A stretch of DNA of 34,729 nucleotides from an uncultured Porphyromonadaceae bacterium (GCA_947575235.1 CANPMT010000036.1:1-34729); one strand, 5' to 3'; shown: positions 1-8,596, counted from the stretch's first letter. Notes: generated by a model from the letters alone, not told the origin. Translations and numbers: made by a program.

Positions 1-139
1 ATGTGCCGATTTTTTAAGGACGCTACTTTGTGGGGGACTTTTTCAGTGCCCTCCTCAGCAGCTTCTCTCTTTTTTATTCCCAAATACTTTGCATCAAGAA
101 AATTTATTTGTAAATTAGCGGCTTAAAACTCCATAAGCT

Positions 140-655
140 ATGAAATTATCGCACACAGTAAGCAAAATTGCCTTAGGTATCCTGTTGCTCGCCCCGGCGG
201 CAGCATCAGCCCAGACCCTGATTGCCATCAGCAAACCGGCCAAAGTATTCGACGAACCGAATGCGAAGGGCTACGTCACACTCAACCAGAAGAACGAAGA
301 GGTACACCTCGAACCGGGAATGGCTTTCAGAGCTTTCGACGAGGTGAAAGGCTGGTATCTTATCGAATATTCTCCCGGATTGAGAGGATATGTATCCAAA
401 TTCTGTACAGCGGAAGCCGTTCCTCCGAAAGCCGGCACTTATAAAGTGGCAAACAAACCAGATGAAAAGATTACCGTCACCCTCAACGGCGACAAATGGT
501 CTGCCACATCGGGCAATAAGAAATTCACAGGTGCAACCGCCGACAATATCGTTTATTTCCTTGACGAAAACAAGAAGGCGGCCTACTCTTTGGTGGATTT
601 AGGGGAAGGCCCGATCGTGATGAGCTACGACAATACCCTCACCCGTTTCTTCTAA
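140..655 (+). CDS. Exported SH3-like domain protein
   Basis: The 171-residue product starts with a clear Sec signal peptide: basic start, hydrophobic core at about residues 9-19, and an Ala-Ser-Ala-Gln cleavage site near residue 25. Residues 30-90 look like a bacterial SH3 fold, with a GYV segment, a GWYLIEY strand and RGYVSKFC, as in SH3_3-type periplasmic proteins. The C-terminal 75 residues are beta-rich with no motif I know. It probably acts in the periplasm or outer envelope, perhaps binding peptidoglycan or a protein partner, but no catalytic residues are visible. It stands alone, converging on the EFR1 gene with a 35-bp gap. The start is fixed by the signal peptide. The fold call is moderate and the function is unknown. 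Confidence 0.75.
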   Translation: MKLSHTVSKIALGILLLAPAAASAQTLIAISKPAKVFDEPNAKGYVTLNQKNEEVHLEPGMAFRAFDEVKGWYLIEYSPGLRGYVSKFCTAEAVPPKAGTYKVANKPDEKITVTLNGDKWSATSGNKKFTGATADNIVYFLDENKKAAYSLVDLGEGPIVMSYDNTLTRFF

Positions 656-690
656 GAGTTGAGAGTGTGCCCCACTTTTAACCCGCAGAT

Positions 691-1455
691 TTAATTTTTC
701 AGATAATACTGCCCTTTGGATTTCGTCATGTTGCCATATTCCACAGCATGACGGGGGCAACTGTGGAAACACCCCACACACGACGTGCAGTTATCCCCCC
801 ACTCAGGGCGACGGGTCTCTTCATTCATCCTGATGTTCCCCACCGGACAACTGCGGGCACATATCCCGCATCCGACACAGGCTTCGGTAGAACGCCATCT
901 CTTCGGCGATATACCCCACTTTTTAAACAGGGGATAGACTGTCTTGGTCTTGAGCCATACCTTCTTGCCTCGCGTCACATCCACCACCAGTCGGTGCTTC
1001 CTTATCCCCTCGGCTATCTCCGATATACGGGCAGGAGCGGCTTTAAGTTTCTCCTGCTCCACATCTTTGGGGTCGACATCAAACCCCGGCAACAGAACAT
1101 AGTTGTTGGGCATTATCACACTCCACACCGATTCGGAATAGACTCCCCTCTTCTCAAGTGCCTTCTCAAGCATCTCGGGAGCCAAAGCCACCTCATCGCC
1201 ACAGGTCATGACAGCCCAGAGAGGCGTTCCACGTCTCCTTGCCTCATCCAGCAGATTCTGCGGGAACTTGGCTATGAAATCAAGCACGATTGGCGGCACT
1301 CCCCATGAATACACCGGAAACACCAATCCAATCGAGTTTCCCCGCAGCTCACCGGCGTTCTCAAGCGACATGAACGCAACCTCCTCGGTGAGTTCCTTAC
1401 CTAATTGCTCAGCCACATAACGGGAGTTTCCCGTTCCTGAAAAATAATATATCAT
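691..1455 (-). CDS. EFR1-family flavodoxin/ferredoxin electron-transfer protein
   Basis: This 254-residue protein joins an N-terminal flavodoxin-like domain (residues 1-160, FMN phosphate loop SGTGNS at 6-11) to a C-terminal 2x[4Fe-4S] ferredoxin domain. The two CxxCxxCxxxC clusters are at Cys193/196/199/203 and Cys223/226/229/233. This is the EFR1 architecture common in anaerobes; the proteins are cytosolic and thought to move electrons between flavin and iron-sulfur clusters, though physiological partners are generally unknown. Its start overlaps the holA stop by 4 bp (ATGA), so it is translationally coupled as the last gene of the udk-lptB-CPBP-holA operon. No terminator hairpin is visible in the 35-bp gap after it. 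Confidence 0.88.
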   Translation of the reverse strand: MIYYFSGTGNSRYVAEQLGKELTEEVAFMSLENAGELRGNSIGLVFPVYSWGVPPIVLDFIAKFPQNLLDEARRRGTPLWAVMTCGDEVALAPEMLEKALEKRGVYSESVWSVIMPNNYVLLPGFDVDPKDVEQEKLKAAPARISEIAEGIRKHRLVVDVTRGKKVWLKTKTVYPLFKKWGISPKRWRSTEACVGCGICARSCPVGNIRMNEETRRPEWGDNCTSCVGCFHSCPRHAVEYGNMTKSKGQYYLKN

Positions 1456-2495
1456 ACGGCGGTGATGATTTTAAATATCAATTCTTTCAGCAATTCATAC
1501 TCATTCTGGTTGGAGCCTATACCCTTGCTGTTGCAATCATATTCCCTTATGGCATGCACGGCGGCAAGCGCCTGACGGGCATTATAGCGCTGCAAGCCGT
1601 CGCGGTAATCACGCAACGCCCAGGTGTTCTTCAATTCGAGCGCTTCCATGAGCGACGCGTCACTCTTGTCGCGGGTCACGGCGGCTATGAAGAGCTTGGA
1701 GAAGAAGCCGAACAGGGTGGCCACTATCATTACGCCGGGATTCTGCCTCGGATTGCGCGAGAAGTAATCTACTATCGACATCGACTGCTTGTAGTTCTTC
1801 GCAGCCAACGCCTTGACAAGCTCAAACGTATTGAAATCTTTCGATATACCGATGTTCCTCTCTATCAGCTCGGGCGATATGCGGTTGACGTCGCTTCCGG
1901 CCGACAGTATCAGTTTATCTATCTCTCCGAACAGTTTGCTGAGGGGATTCCCTATATAATCGCATAGAAGCGACACGGCCTTGTCATCTATACCGAATCC
2001 TTTCGATGTACAGTAGTCGCGTATCGGGCCGGCCAGCTTGTAGTCGCGCAGTTTCTCACTGTTGAAGACTATGCACCCGGCAGCCTTGGCTTTCTTGATA
2101 AGCGCGGAGGTGCCGGAAAGTGTGTCACCTTTATACACCACCACTAATACAGTTGTCTTGTTCGGCTTGGCCACATATGAGGCGAGCTTGTCGAGCTGCG
2201 TCTTGGCATGCGTCATTGTCTGCGCCTCCTTCAGCATCACAAGCTGACGGTCGGCCATGACAGGATATTGCTGCGCGCTCCCTATAACGTTACCTATCTG
2301 CGAATCTGCCCCGTAATATATTATTGAATTGAAATCACGGTCGGCCTCAGCCACCACATTCTCCTCAAGGGCCTTGGAGAGCTGGTCAAGATAATACGGT
2401 TCCTCCCCCATGAGTATATACACGGGATAGAACTGCCCTTTCTTTATGGAGACCATAATCTCCCTGAACGATGGTCCGCTGTTTTTAGCTGCCAT
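1452..2495 (-). CDS. holA: DNA polymerase III subunit delta
   Basis: The 347-residue product matches the delta subunit of the clamp loader, which opens the beta sliding clamp. The N-terminal part has the family's YPVYILMGEEPYYLDQLSK stretch (about residues 23-41), followed by the degenerate AAA+ fold. The middle carries the phrase EIDKLILSAG (about 192-201) and the C-terminal helical collar runs to residue 347. Length is normal for HolA. As usual for delta there is no working Walker A motif. The gene overlaps the upstream CPBP gene by 11 bp and the downstream EFR1 gene by 4 bp, which points to co-transcription. Confidence 0.9.
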   Translation of the reverse strand: MAAKNSGPSFREIMVSIKKGQFYPVYILMGEEPYYLDQLSKALEENVVAEADRDFNSIIYYGADSQIGNVIGSAQQYPVMADRQLVMLKEAQTMTHAKTQLDKLASYVAKPNKTTVLVVVYKGDTLSGTSALIKKAKAAGCIVFNSEKLRDYKLAGPIRDYCTSKGFGIDDKAVSLLCDYIGNPLSKLFGEIDKLILSAGSDVNRISPELIERNIGISKDFNTFELVKALAAKNYKQSMSIVDYFSRNPRQNPGVMIVATLFGFFSKLFIAAVTRDKSDASLMEALELKNTWALRDYRDGLQRYNARQALAAVHAIREYDCNSKGIGSNQNEYELLKELIFKIITAV

Positions 2496-3384
2496 GACCT
2501 GACCTGGTTATATTATTGAAAAAGAATCTTCTGCAGCGTCTGTCGCAGAAAAAGAGCGCCACGAACGCCACACTGATAATGGCTTTCATCGGCACCTCTC
2601 CTGCGGGAGTCACTCCGAATTGCTCAAATTCCCCTATCGCATCACCCAATTTCCATACACTCACCACCACGGCCGAGTTGTTGAGCGCATGTGCGAATAC
2701 CGCAGGCCAGAGACTTCCTGTCCACACCAACAGATAGCCGAAGAAGGCTCCCATGATAAGACGCGGGAAGAAACCGAAAAACTGGAAATGGATGGCACTG
2801 AATATGAATGCCGACACCCACACCGCAACATGTTTGCGTGCCATCCCGTCGCCCAATATGCGCTGCAAGCCTCCACGGAAGAAGAGCTCCTCCGAAAAAC
2901 CGGTAAGCAACCCTATTATCGCCACTCCGGCTATCATGCTCCCCACAGAGAGCGACGAGAGCATCTTCTCAGCCACAGCACCGTTAGCCTCCTCCCAGCC
3001 ACGCAGAGTGGCCTCGATTCCGGCTCCCCATGCGGGGAAATGTATTGCCTCGTTCCAGGCAATGAGCTGGTTCATGGCCGGAAGTGAGAGGAGATACACA
3101 ATCAGCACTCCGACAAAGGGGCGCCAGCTGACACGCTCGGTCAGTCCTGTGAAGCGGGGCATCGAGTCGGTGGTGAGCCGTCCTGTGATCCATACGGGCA
3201 TACAGAAGGCCACAACGCACTGCACGGCGGAGGCTGTCAGCAACGCCCAGCGGACAGGTATGCCGGGAATTGCCGACACTGCGGCGCCGATTCCGGCGGC
3301 TATGAGTAAGAATAGAAAGAATGCCGTGAAGAGCACTGTCAGCCGGAAAGCGGCGGAGGTGCGCAGGTTGTCGGGTAGGGCCAT
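2485..3384 (-). CDS. CPBP-family intramembrane glutamic endopeptidase
   Basis: A 299-residue membrane protein with about seven hydrophobic segments. The CPBP (Abi/CAAX protease) motifs are present in order: EELFFR with Glu165, Glu166 and Arg170; the motif-2 histidine in AIHFQFFGF (His199); and HALNN near residue 232. Family members cleave prenylated or other membrane-embedded substrates, but the substrate here cannot be read from sequence. It lies 6 bp after lptB and overlaps holA by 11 bp, so it belongs to the udk operon, which says little about its role. A second, unrelated-looking CPBP gene is at 26001-26828. Confidence 0.85.
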   Translation of the reverse strand: MALPDNLRTSAAFRLTVLFTAFFLFLLIAAGIGAAVSAIPGIPVRWALLTASAVQCVVAFCMPVWITGRLTTDSMPRFTGLTERVSWRPFVGVLIVYLLSLPAMNQLIAWNEAIHFPAWGAGIEATLRGWEEANGAVAEKMLSSLSVGSMIAGVAIIGLLTGFSEELFFRGGLQRILGDGMARKHVAVWVSAFIFSAIHFQFFGFFPRLIMGAFFGYLLVWTGSLWPAVFAHALNNSAVVVSVWKLGDAIGEFEQFGVTPAGEVPMKAIISVAFVALFFCDRRCRRFFFNNITRSGHGS

Positions 3385-3390
3385 ACTGAT

Positions 3391-4314
3391 TCAATCGAAT
3401 TTTTTACGTGTGAAAATAAAGTCGCGTCCGAGATATTTCTCGCGCACAACCGGATTGGCGGCCAGCTCCTCGCTGGTGCCCTGGAATAAGATCTTACCCT
3501 CGAAAAGAAGGTAGGCCCGGTCGGTGATACGCAAGGTCTCCTGCGCGTTATGGTCGGTTATGAGTATTCCGATGTTCTTCTCCTTGAGCTTATACACCAC
3601 CTCCTGGATGTCTGACACCGCTATAGGGTCGACACCCGCGAATGGCTCATCAAGCATGATAAACTTCGGGTTGATGGCCAGACACCGCGCTATCTCTGTG
3701 CGTCGGCGCTCTCCACCTGAAAGCTGGTCGCCTAAATTCTTGCGCACCTTCTCCAGACGGAACTCGGCTATCAGACTCTCGAGTTTCTCTTTCTGATACT
3801 CTTTGCTGGTGGGGGTCATCTCAAGCACGGCACGGATATTGTTCTCCACACTGAGCTTGCGGAACACGGAGGCCTCCTGTGCAAGATAACCTATGCCTAA
3901 CTGAGCACGCTTATACACCGGATAACCGGTTATGTCATGATTGTCGAGGAATATCTTACCCTCGTTGGGCGATATCAAACCGGTGGTCATGTAGAAGGTG
4001 GTGGTCTTTCCGGCTCCGTTGGGACCCAACAGACCTACAATCTCACCCTGTGTCACGTCGATCGACACATGGTTGGCCACAGTGCGCTTGCCATAACGCT
4101 TCACAAGGTTCTCGGTGCGCAGTATCCCCTTCTCGGGAACGCTGGCCAGCACCTCCGCGTTGACTTCACCCTCGGAGGTGGCTACAGAAAGCTCCACATC
4201 TTCATGAAGCGTCTGCATGTCTGGCTCGGGGGCGTGTTCCATCTCCTCGGCTACTCTCTTTTCGCCGGGGGTGAGTTTATCTTTCTTCTTTTCGAAAAGC
4301 GGGAATATCTTCAT
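3391..4314 (-). CDS. lptB: LptB-like lipopolysaccharide-export ABC ATPase with N-terminal extension
   Basis: Residues 64-307 form a complete ABC ATPase: Walker A GPNGAGKT at 97-104, signature LSGGE at 198-202, Walker B FIMLDE at 218-223, H-loop His255. FAGVDP after Walker B and the C-terminal KYLGRDF phrase are LptB hallmarks. LptB powers LPS extraction from the inner membrane with LptF, LptG and LptC, none of which is in this window. The protein is about 60 residues longer than a usual LptB (about 240). The extension is charged and acidic (residues 1-62) with no recognised domain. The start overlaps the udk stop as TAATG, supporting the long form and translational coupling. Confidence 0.87.
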   Translation of the reverse strand: MKIFPLFEKKKDKLTPGEKRVAEEMEHAPEPDMQTLHEDVELSVATSEGEVNAEVLASVPEKGILRTENLVKRYGKRTVANHVSIDVTQGEIVGLLGPNGAGKTTTFYMTTGLISPNEGKIFLDNHDITGYPVYKRAQLGIGYLAQEASVFRKLSVENNIRAVLEMTPTSKEYQKEKLESLIAEFRLEKVRKNLGDQLSGGERRRTEIARCLAINPKFIMLDEPFAGVDPIAVSDIQEVVYKLKEKNIGILITDHNAQETLRITDRAYLLFEGKILFQGTSEELAANPVVREKYLGRDFIFTRKKFD

Positions 4315-4943
4315 TAATCGTTGCGTGCTTGCCCGCTTCTGAGAAGCGAGCGGATATAATCAGTAAGCAATTTCACGGCCACCTTGTTGTTGCCACCCTG
4401 CGGCACTATAAGGTCGGCATATCGCTTTGAGGGTTCTATGTATAGCTCGTGCATAGGCTTGAGCGTCTCCTGATAACGGTCGATAACCATCTGGGGAGTG
4501 CGCCCGCGCTCTATGCAGTCGCGCGAGATCACACGGATAAGGCGCTCGTCGGCATCGGCATCGACAAACACCTTCACATCCATCATGTCGCGCAGATGCT
4601 TGTCGGTGAGCACAAGGATACCCTCCACTACAACAACATCACGCGGCTGAAGTTTCACGGTCTCTTTCATTCTTGAGCAGGTCAGGAAGTCGTAGGTGGG
4701 CATATCCACACTCTTTCCATCCTTCAGATCCTGCAACTGGCTGCAGAGCAACGGCCACTCTATCGACGCGGGCTCGTCATAATTCATCTTCAGACGCTCC
4801 TCCAGTGGGATATGGGCGTTATCTCTGTAATAACAATCCTGCGGCATCACCGCCACCTCATCTTTCGGCAGGGATTCGATGATCTTTCTCACCACTGTCG
4901 TCTTTCCGGACCCTGTTCCTCCGGCGATTCCGATTACCAGCAT
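4314..4943 (-). CDS. udk: Uridine kinase
   Basis: The 209-residue product phosphorylates uridine and cytidine to UMP and CMP in pyrimidine salvage. The P-loop GGTGSGKT is at residues 8-15, with the QDCYY phrase, the MPTYDF substrate loop and VVEGILVL, all typical of Udk. Length fits the family. A longer reading frame begins at 4976, but that codon lies inside the -7 promoter element, and the P-loop protein naturally begins MLVIGIAGG, so the ATG at 4943 is chosen. It heads the five-gene minus-strand operon ending with the EFR1 gene and overlaps lptB by one base. Confidence 0.92.
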   Translation of the reverse strand: MLVIGIAGGTGSGKTTVVRKIIESLPKDEVAVMPQDCYYRDNAHIPLEERLKMNYDEPASIEWPLLCSQLQDLKDGKSVDMPTYDFLTCSRMKETVKLQPRDVVVVEGILVLTDKHLRDMMDVKVFVDADADERLIRVISRDCIERGRTPQMVIDRYQETLKPMHELYIEPSKRYADLIVPQGGNNKVAVKLLTDYIRSLLRSGQARND

Positions 4944-4973
4944 TATCTTTGAAATTTTAATGGTTAATTTGGG

Positions 4974-5005
4974 CAAAATTAATAAAATTTCATCATGTCC
5001 GCAAA
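4974..5005 (-). promoter_or_regulatory. Bacteroidota-type promoter of the udk operon
   Basis: On the minus strand a TTTG -33 box (5005-5002) is separated by 20 bp from TAATTTTG (4981-4974), matching the Bacteroidota consensus TTTG-N19-21-TAnnTTTG. Transcription should begin near 4967, leaving a short leader before the ATG at 4943. Confidence 0.75.
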
Positions 5006-5121
5006 CTTTATCTCCCCGTATAGCCTTAATATATTGTCTTCCCGAAGAGAAATAATTAATATCGCAACTCCGATTTATTATTCCTTTTCTCGTTTTGACG
5101 CTGACATTGGCATTTTTTTTG

Positions 5122-5129
5122 TAATTTTG
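5122..5129 (+). promoter_or_regulatory. -7 element of the mlaE-mlaF promoter
   Basis: TAATTTTG matches the Bacteroidota -7 consensus and lies 50 bp before the mlaE start. No clean TTTG box sits at the ideal spacing. It is divergent from the udk promoter, so 4975-5178 is a shared control region. Confidence 0.55.
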
Positions 5130-5178
5130 TGCCTCAGAATTACACCTCCCTCCTTTAACTAATTAAACTTAGCTTATA

Positions 5179-5925
5179 ATGGTTGTTTCCTCAATCGAAT
5201 CTTTCGGACGCTACTGTCTCTTTCTGACCCAGGTGTTCCGGCTTCCCGCAAAGGGGAAGGTTTTCTTCTCCCGTCTGATATTCGAAATCAGCAAATTAGG
5301 TGTTGATTCAATCCCGCTGGTTATCATCATCTCCCTCTTTATCGGCGCGGTGATAACCATCCAGATGACCATCAACATCGTCTCCCCGCTCGTGCCGAGT
5401 TACTCCACGGGCCTCGCCACCCGTGAGATTCTTCTCCTCGAGTTCTCATCCACTATGATGTGTCTCATCCTCGCCGGCAAGGTGGGCAGTAACATCGCCT
5501 CCGAAATCGGCACGATGCGTGTCACCGAGCAGATCGACGCCATCGACATCATGGGTATCAACTCGGCCAATTTCATCGTGCTCCCCAAGATTATCGGGTT
5601 CGTGTTCTTTGTGCCGGTGCTCTGCATCCTGTCGATGTTCATGGGTCTCGTGGGTGGCTGGATCATCGCCCAGTTCACAACCATGATCTCGGTCGAGAAT
5701 TACGTCTACGGCATCCAGTCATTCTTCAATGAGTGGTATGTATGGTATGGCATCATCAAGACTGTGGTGTTCGGTTTCATTATCACCACAATCGCAGCTT
5801 ACTACGGCTATTACGTCAAGGGGGGCTCGCTCGAAGTGGGCCAGGCCAGCACCAAGGCTGTAGTGTCAAGCTCAATCATCATCCTCCTCGCTGATGTCAT
5901 CCTCACAAAACTTCTTCTCCAGTAA
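5179..5925 (+). CDS. mlaE: MlaE-family lipid-transport ABC permease
   Basis: The 248-residue inner-membrane protein has five to six hydrophobic segments and the MlaE/YrbE family core, seen in VIIISLFIGAVITIQ near residue 53 and the loop LEFSSTMMCLILAGKVGSNIASEIGTMRVTEQIDA near residues 88-122. Together with MlaF it forms the transporter that moves phospholipids between the inner and outer membranes. Length is typical for the family. The mlaF gene follows after 24 bp. No MlaD substrate-binding gene follows here; the strand switches to lipB instead. The gene-family call is firm. Transport direction and partner are inferred from the family. Confidence 0.88.
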   Translation: MVVSSIESFGRYCLFLTQVFRLPAKGKVFFSRLIFEISKLGVDSIPLVIIISLFIGAVITIQMTINIVSPLVPSYSTGLATREILLLEFSSTMMCLILAGKVGSNIASEIGTMRVTEQIDAIDIMGINSANFIVLPKIIGFVFFVPVLCILSMFMGLVGGWIIAQFTTMISVENYVYGIQSFFNEWYVWYGIIKTVVFGFIITTIAAYYGYYVKGGSLEVGQASTKAVVSSSIIILLADVILTKLLLQ

Positions 5926-5949
5926 CAATCGCCTAAACACTCCTGAATT

Positions 5950-6729
5950 ATGATTGAAGCAAAAAACGTATCCAAATGGTTTGACGGCCAGAGGGTGCTC
6001 TACGATATCTCAGCCACCTTCGAGACCGGCAAAACCAATCTTATCATAGGCCAGAGTGGCTCCGGAAAAACTGTCTTCATGAAGTGCCTCATAGGTCTCC
6101 TCACTCCTGAGGAGGGGGAGATCCTTTATGACGGACGACGTTTCCGCTCCCTGACACCGGAACAGAAACGCGCGCTGCGCACTGAAATCGGTGTCCTTTT
6201 CCAGGGGTCGGCCCTTTTCGACAATGAGACTGTGCTCGGCAACGTGATGTTCCCTCTCAAGATGTTCTCCCCCCTCAGCCATGAGGAGCAGCTTGAACGC
6301 GCCCATTTCTGCATCAAGCGTGTCGGCCTCACCAATGCCGATGAGAAATACCCCTCGGAGATTTCCGGTGGTATGCAGAAACGTGTGGCGATTGCACGTG
6401 CAATCGCTCTCAACCCGAAATATCTTTTCTGCGACGAACCGAACTCGGGCCTTGACCCCCGCACCTCGATTCTGATTGATGAGCTGCTCAGCGACATTAC
6501 ACACGAGTATGGCATCACAACCATCATCAATACCCACGACATGAACTCTGTGCTCGGCATTGGTGAGAAAATCGTCTTCATCAACAAGGGGCATTGCGAT
6601 TGGCAGGGTAACGACCACAACATATTCCGTAGCACCAACAAAGACCTCAATGACTTCGTATTCGCATCAAAACTCTTCAAGGAGGTCAAACTGTTCCTCC
6701 AGCGTGAATATGAGGCGGAGGAGAAATGA
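5950..6729 (+). CDS. mlaF: MlaF-family lipid-transport ATP-binding protein
   Basis: A 259-residue ABC ATPase with Walker A GQSGSGKT at 34-41, signature SGGMQ at 139-143, Walker B with Asp162 and Glu163, and an H-loop in TIINTHDMNSV. The SGGMQKRVAIARAI and DEPNSGLDP phrases are the MlaF version of these motifs. It energises the MlaE permease encoded 24 bp upstream. A strong rho-independent-type hairpin lies 27 bp after its stop, inside the 3' end of the convergent lipB gene. Confidence 0.9.
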   Translation: MIEAKNVSKWFDGQRVLYDISATFETGKTNLIIGQSGSGKTVFMKCLIGLLTPEEGEILYDGRRFRSLTPEQKRALRTEIGVLFQGSALFDNETVLGNVMFPLKMFSPLSHEEQLERAHFCIKRVGLTNADEKYPSEISGGMQKRVAIARAIALNPKYLFCDEPNSGLDPRTSILIDELLSDITHEYGITTIINTHDMNSVLGIGEKIVFINKGHCDWQGNDHNIFRSTNKDLNDFVFASKLFKEVKLFLQREYEAEEK

Positions 6730-6745
6730 CAGAGCGGCACCCCGT

Positions 6746-7411
6746 TCAGTATCCCAACAGGTTCAGGATCTTTTTCCTGAACCTGTTTTTTACATCCTCG
6801 AAGTCAATCTCCTCACCCCTCTCACGCTGCATGGAGGTTACCCCTTTGTCGATAAACCCGCAGGGATTTATCAGTGAGAATCCTCTGAGGTCGGTGTTGA
6901 CATTCAGCGCAAGTCCGTGCATGGTGCAGAAACGGCTGCATTTCACCCCTAACGCACATATCTTGCGTTCACCCGGTGTCCCTTTCCCTATCCATACACC
7001 TGAGGCCCCCTCCACACGCTCACCTTTTATGCCGTAGTCGGCTATCGTCTGTATCACGCTCTCCTCGAGAAGACGCACGTAGTCCTTCACGCCAAGATGA
7101 TGGGCCTCCAGATCAAGTATAGGGTATGCCACCAATTGGCCGGGGCCGTGATAGGTAACATCACCCCCGCGCTCTATATGGAAACAATCCACACCCATCC
7201 GCCGGAGAGTATCCTCATCTCTCAGCATATTCATCTCCTTGGCGTGCTTCCCCAATGTCACCACGGGGTTATGCTCCACAAGAATCAGATACTCTTTCTC
7301 TATCACTTCGCGACGGCGTTTACGGTCAACCATCCCTCCGAACAGCTTATGCTGAAGGTCCCAGACCTCGCCATACGGGCGAAGTCCGGGGTCAATGACT
7401 TCAATTTCCAT
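6746..7411 (-). CDS. lipB: Lipoyl(octanoyl) transferase
   Basis: The 221-residue enzyme transfers octanoyl from octanoyl-ACP to lipoyl domains, the first step of endogenous lipoate synthesis. The diagnostic RGGDVTYHGPGQLV stretch is at about residues 81-94. The catalytic lysine is Lys157 in GVKCSRF, and the acyl-thioester cysteine is Cys184 in NPCGF. It lies 21 bp downstream of lipA, so the pair forms a two-gene lipoate operon. Its last 14 or so codons coincide with the terminator hairpin of the convergent mlaF transcript. Confidence 0.94.
   Translation of the reverse strand: MEIEVIDPGLRPYGEVWDLQHKLFGGMVDRKRRREVIEKEYLILVEHNPVVTLGKHAKEMNMLRDEDTLRRMGVDCFHIERGGDVTYHGPGQLVAYPILDLEAHHLGVKDYVRLLEESVIQTIADYGIKGERVEGASGVWIGKGTPGERKICALGVKCSRFCTMHGLALNVNTDLRGFSLINPCGFIDKGVTSMQRERGEEIDFEDVKNRFRKKILNLLGY
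6756..6791 (+). terminator. Intrinsic terminator of mlaE-mlaF, embedded in lipB coding sequence
   Basis: A perfect 12-bp stem (6756-6767 with 6776-6787) around an 8-nt T-rich loop is followed by a T tract. It ends plus-strand transcription after mlaF. The same bases encode the last residues of LipB on the other strand. Confidence 0.8.
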
Positions 7412-7432
7412 TATTAAAAATCTATCGGCAGG

Positions 7433-8299
7433 TTATTTTATATGACGCTCGGCATGATAGCTCGACCTCACCATCGGACTGCTCTCGATATGCCTGAATC
7501 CCTTCTCCCTCCCTATCCTTCCATACTCGGCAAACACATCCGGGTGTATATAGTCCTGCAGCGGATAATTGGTCTTGGCCGGTTGCAGATACTGTCCGAT
7601 GGTCATCACCTCACAGCCGTTGGCAAGGAGGTCGTCCATTGTCTGGAGAATCTCCTCGCGGGTCTCCCCCAGTCCTAACATTATCCCCGACTTTGTGCGC
7701 ACACCCTTCGAGGCGATATAGCGCAGCACTTTTAGCGAATTATCGTAAGTGGCCCATGTGCGCACCTCAGGGGTAAGGCGTCTCACAGTCTCAAGATTAT
7801 GCGATATAATCTCCGGCTTCTCATTAATTACTATATCGAGGAGTTCCTCGCGACCCTGGAAATCAGGAATCAGCACCTCCATGGTCACCCCCGGGCACTC
7901 CTTCTTGAGCCGTCGGATCATACGTGCCCAATGGTTTGCCCCGAGGTCGGGCAGGTCATCACGGTCGACCGACGTAATCACCACATGGCGCAGGCCGAGC
8001 TGTTTGATCGAGGCGGTAATCTCCTCAATCTCCCTCTCATCGAGCGGCAGGGGGCGTCCGGTAGTCACATTGCAGAATTTGCAGTTGCGGGTGCAGATAT
8101 TGCCGCCTATCATGAACGTGGCGGTGCCGTTACCCCAGCACTCCGCCCGGTTCGGGCACATGCCGCTGCTGCAGATTGTGTGCAGATGTTTCTCATTGAG
8201 AAGACCCACCACCTGACTCGTGCGGAAGCCTCTCGGCAATTTTATTTTAAGCCATTCCGGTTTGCGTCGGTAATCGACCCGGATATTCTCTTTCTCCAT
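7433..8299 (-). CDS. lipA: Lipoyl synthase (radical SAM)
   Basis: The 288-residue radical SAM enzyme inserts two sulfurs into octanoylated domains. All signatures are present: the auxiliary-cluster cysteines Cys43, Cys48 and Cys54 (C-x4-C-x5-C), the radical SAM CxxxCxxC at Cys69, Cys73 and Cys76, and the C-terminal RSSY at 278-281, whose serine ligates the auxiliary cluster. Length is normal. It is first in the lipA-lipB operon. Its leader contains a 20-bp tandem duplication directly before the start codon. Confidence 0.96.
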   Translation of the reverse strand: MEKENIRVDYRRKPEWLKIKLPRGFRTSQVVGLLNEKHLHTICSSGMCPNRAECWGNGTATFMIGGNICTRNCKFCNVTTGRPLPLDEREIEEITASIKQLGLRHVVITSVDRDDLPDLGANHWARMIRRLKKECPGVTMEVLIPDFQGREELLDIVINEKPEIISHNLETVRRLTPEVRTWATYDNSLKVLRYIASKGVRTKSGIMLGLGETREEILQTMDDLLANGCEVMTIGQYLQPAKTNYPLQDYIHPDVFAEYGRIGREKGFRHIESSPMVRSSYHAERHIK

Positions 8300-8339
8300 A
8301 TTATGATGTTTAAGGCACTATTATGATGTTTAAGGCACA
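8300..8339 (-). repeat. 20-bp tandem duplication in the lipA leader
   Basis: Two head-to-tail copies (8300-8319 and 8320-8339), identical at 19 of 20 bases, fill the space between the lipA start codon and its -7 element. The unit is not part of any coding frame. Confidence 0.9.
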
Positions 8340-8340
8340 C

Positions 8341-8348
8341 CAAAATTA
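8341..8348 (-). promoter_or_regulatory. -7 element of the lipA-lipB promoter
   Basis: TAATTTTG on the minus strand matches the Bacteroidota -7 consensus. Transcription should start near 8335, so the tandem duplication would form nearly the whole 5' leader. A TTTG -33 box at ideal spacing was not found. Confidence 0.55.
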
Positions 8349-8464
8349 ATTAATATTTTCCAAAATAAAAAATATCGCCGATAATCTTTGCGGTTGTTTC
8401 ACGGTCTATTCAGTATGAGTTGAGGCTTTCGGCTAAAAAAGTTAAAAGTTAACATACTCTATTG

Positions 8465-8495
8465 TTTGTAGTGTGAAAAAGATTTTGTAATTTAG
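8465..8495 (+). promoter_or_regulatory. Promoter of the thioredoxin / DUF6029 / Omp28 / DsbD run
   Basis: TTTG (8465-8468), exactly 19 bp, then TAATTTAG (8488-8495) fits the Bacteroidota promoter with one mismatch in the -7 box. The predicted leader is about 95 nt. The remainder of 8349-8464 shows nothing recognisable. Confidence 0.65.
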
Positions 8496-8508
8496 CACGT
8501 TATTAATT

Positions 8509-8552
8509 GTGAGGGCGTTCTTATAGCGGTTGAGCCGCTCCGGGCCTCTCAC
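8509..8552 (+). promoter_or_regulatory. Structured leader ahead of the thioredoxin gene
   Basis: GTGAG (8509-8513) can pair with CTCAC (8548-8552), enclosing a perfect AGCGG/CCGCT hairpin (8525-8529 with 8535-8539). No U tract follows, so it is more likely an RNA stabiliser or translational control element than a terminator. It matches no riboswitch I know. Confidence 0.35.
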
Positions 8553-8596
8553 TTTGATAAGGCGTTGAATTTGATAATTAACCTATTGACCATTAT

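Noticed and set aside
748..1308. 186-codon plus-strand frame
   Set aside because: Antisense to the well-supported EFR1 gene; no motif or promoter.
2753..3514. 253-codon plus-strand frame
   Set aside because: Antisense shadow of the CPBP and lptB genes with composition unlike a real protein and no recognisable domain.
4944..4976. Upstream ATG for udk
   Set aside because: The codon lies in the -7 promoter element, so it would not be in the message.
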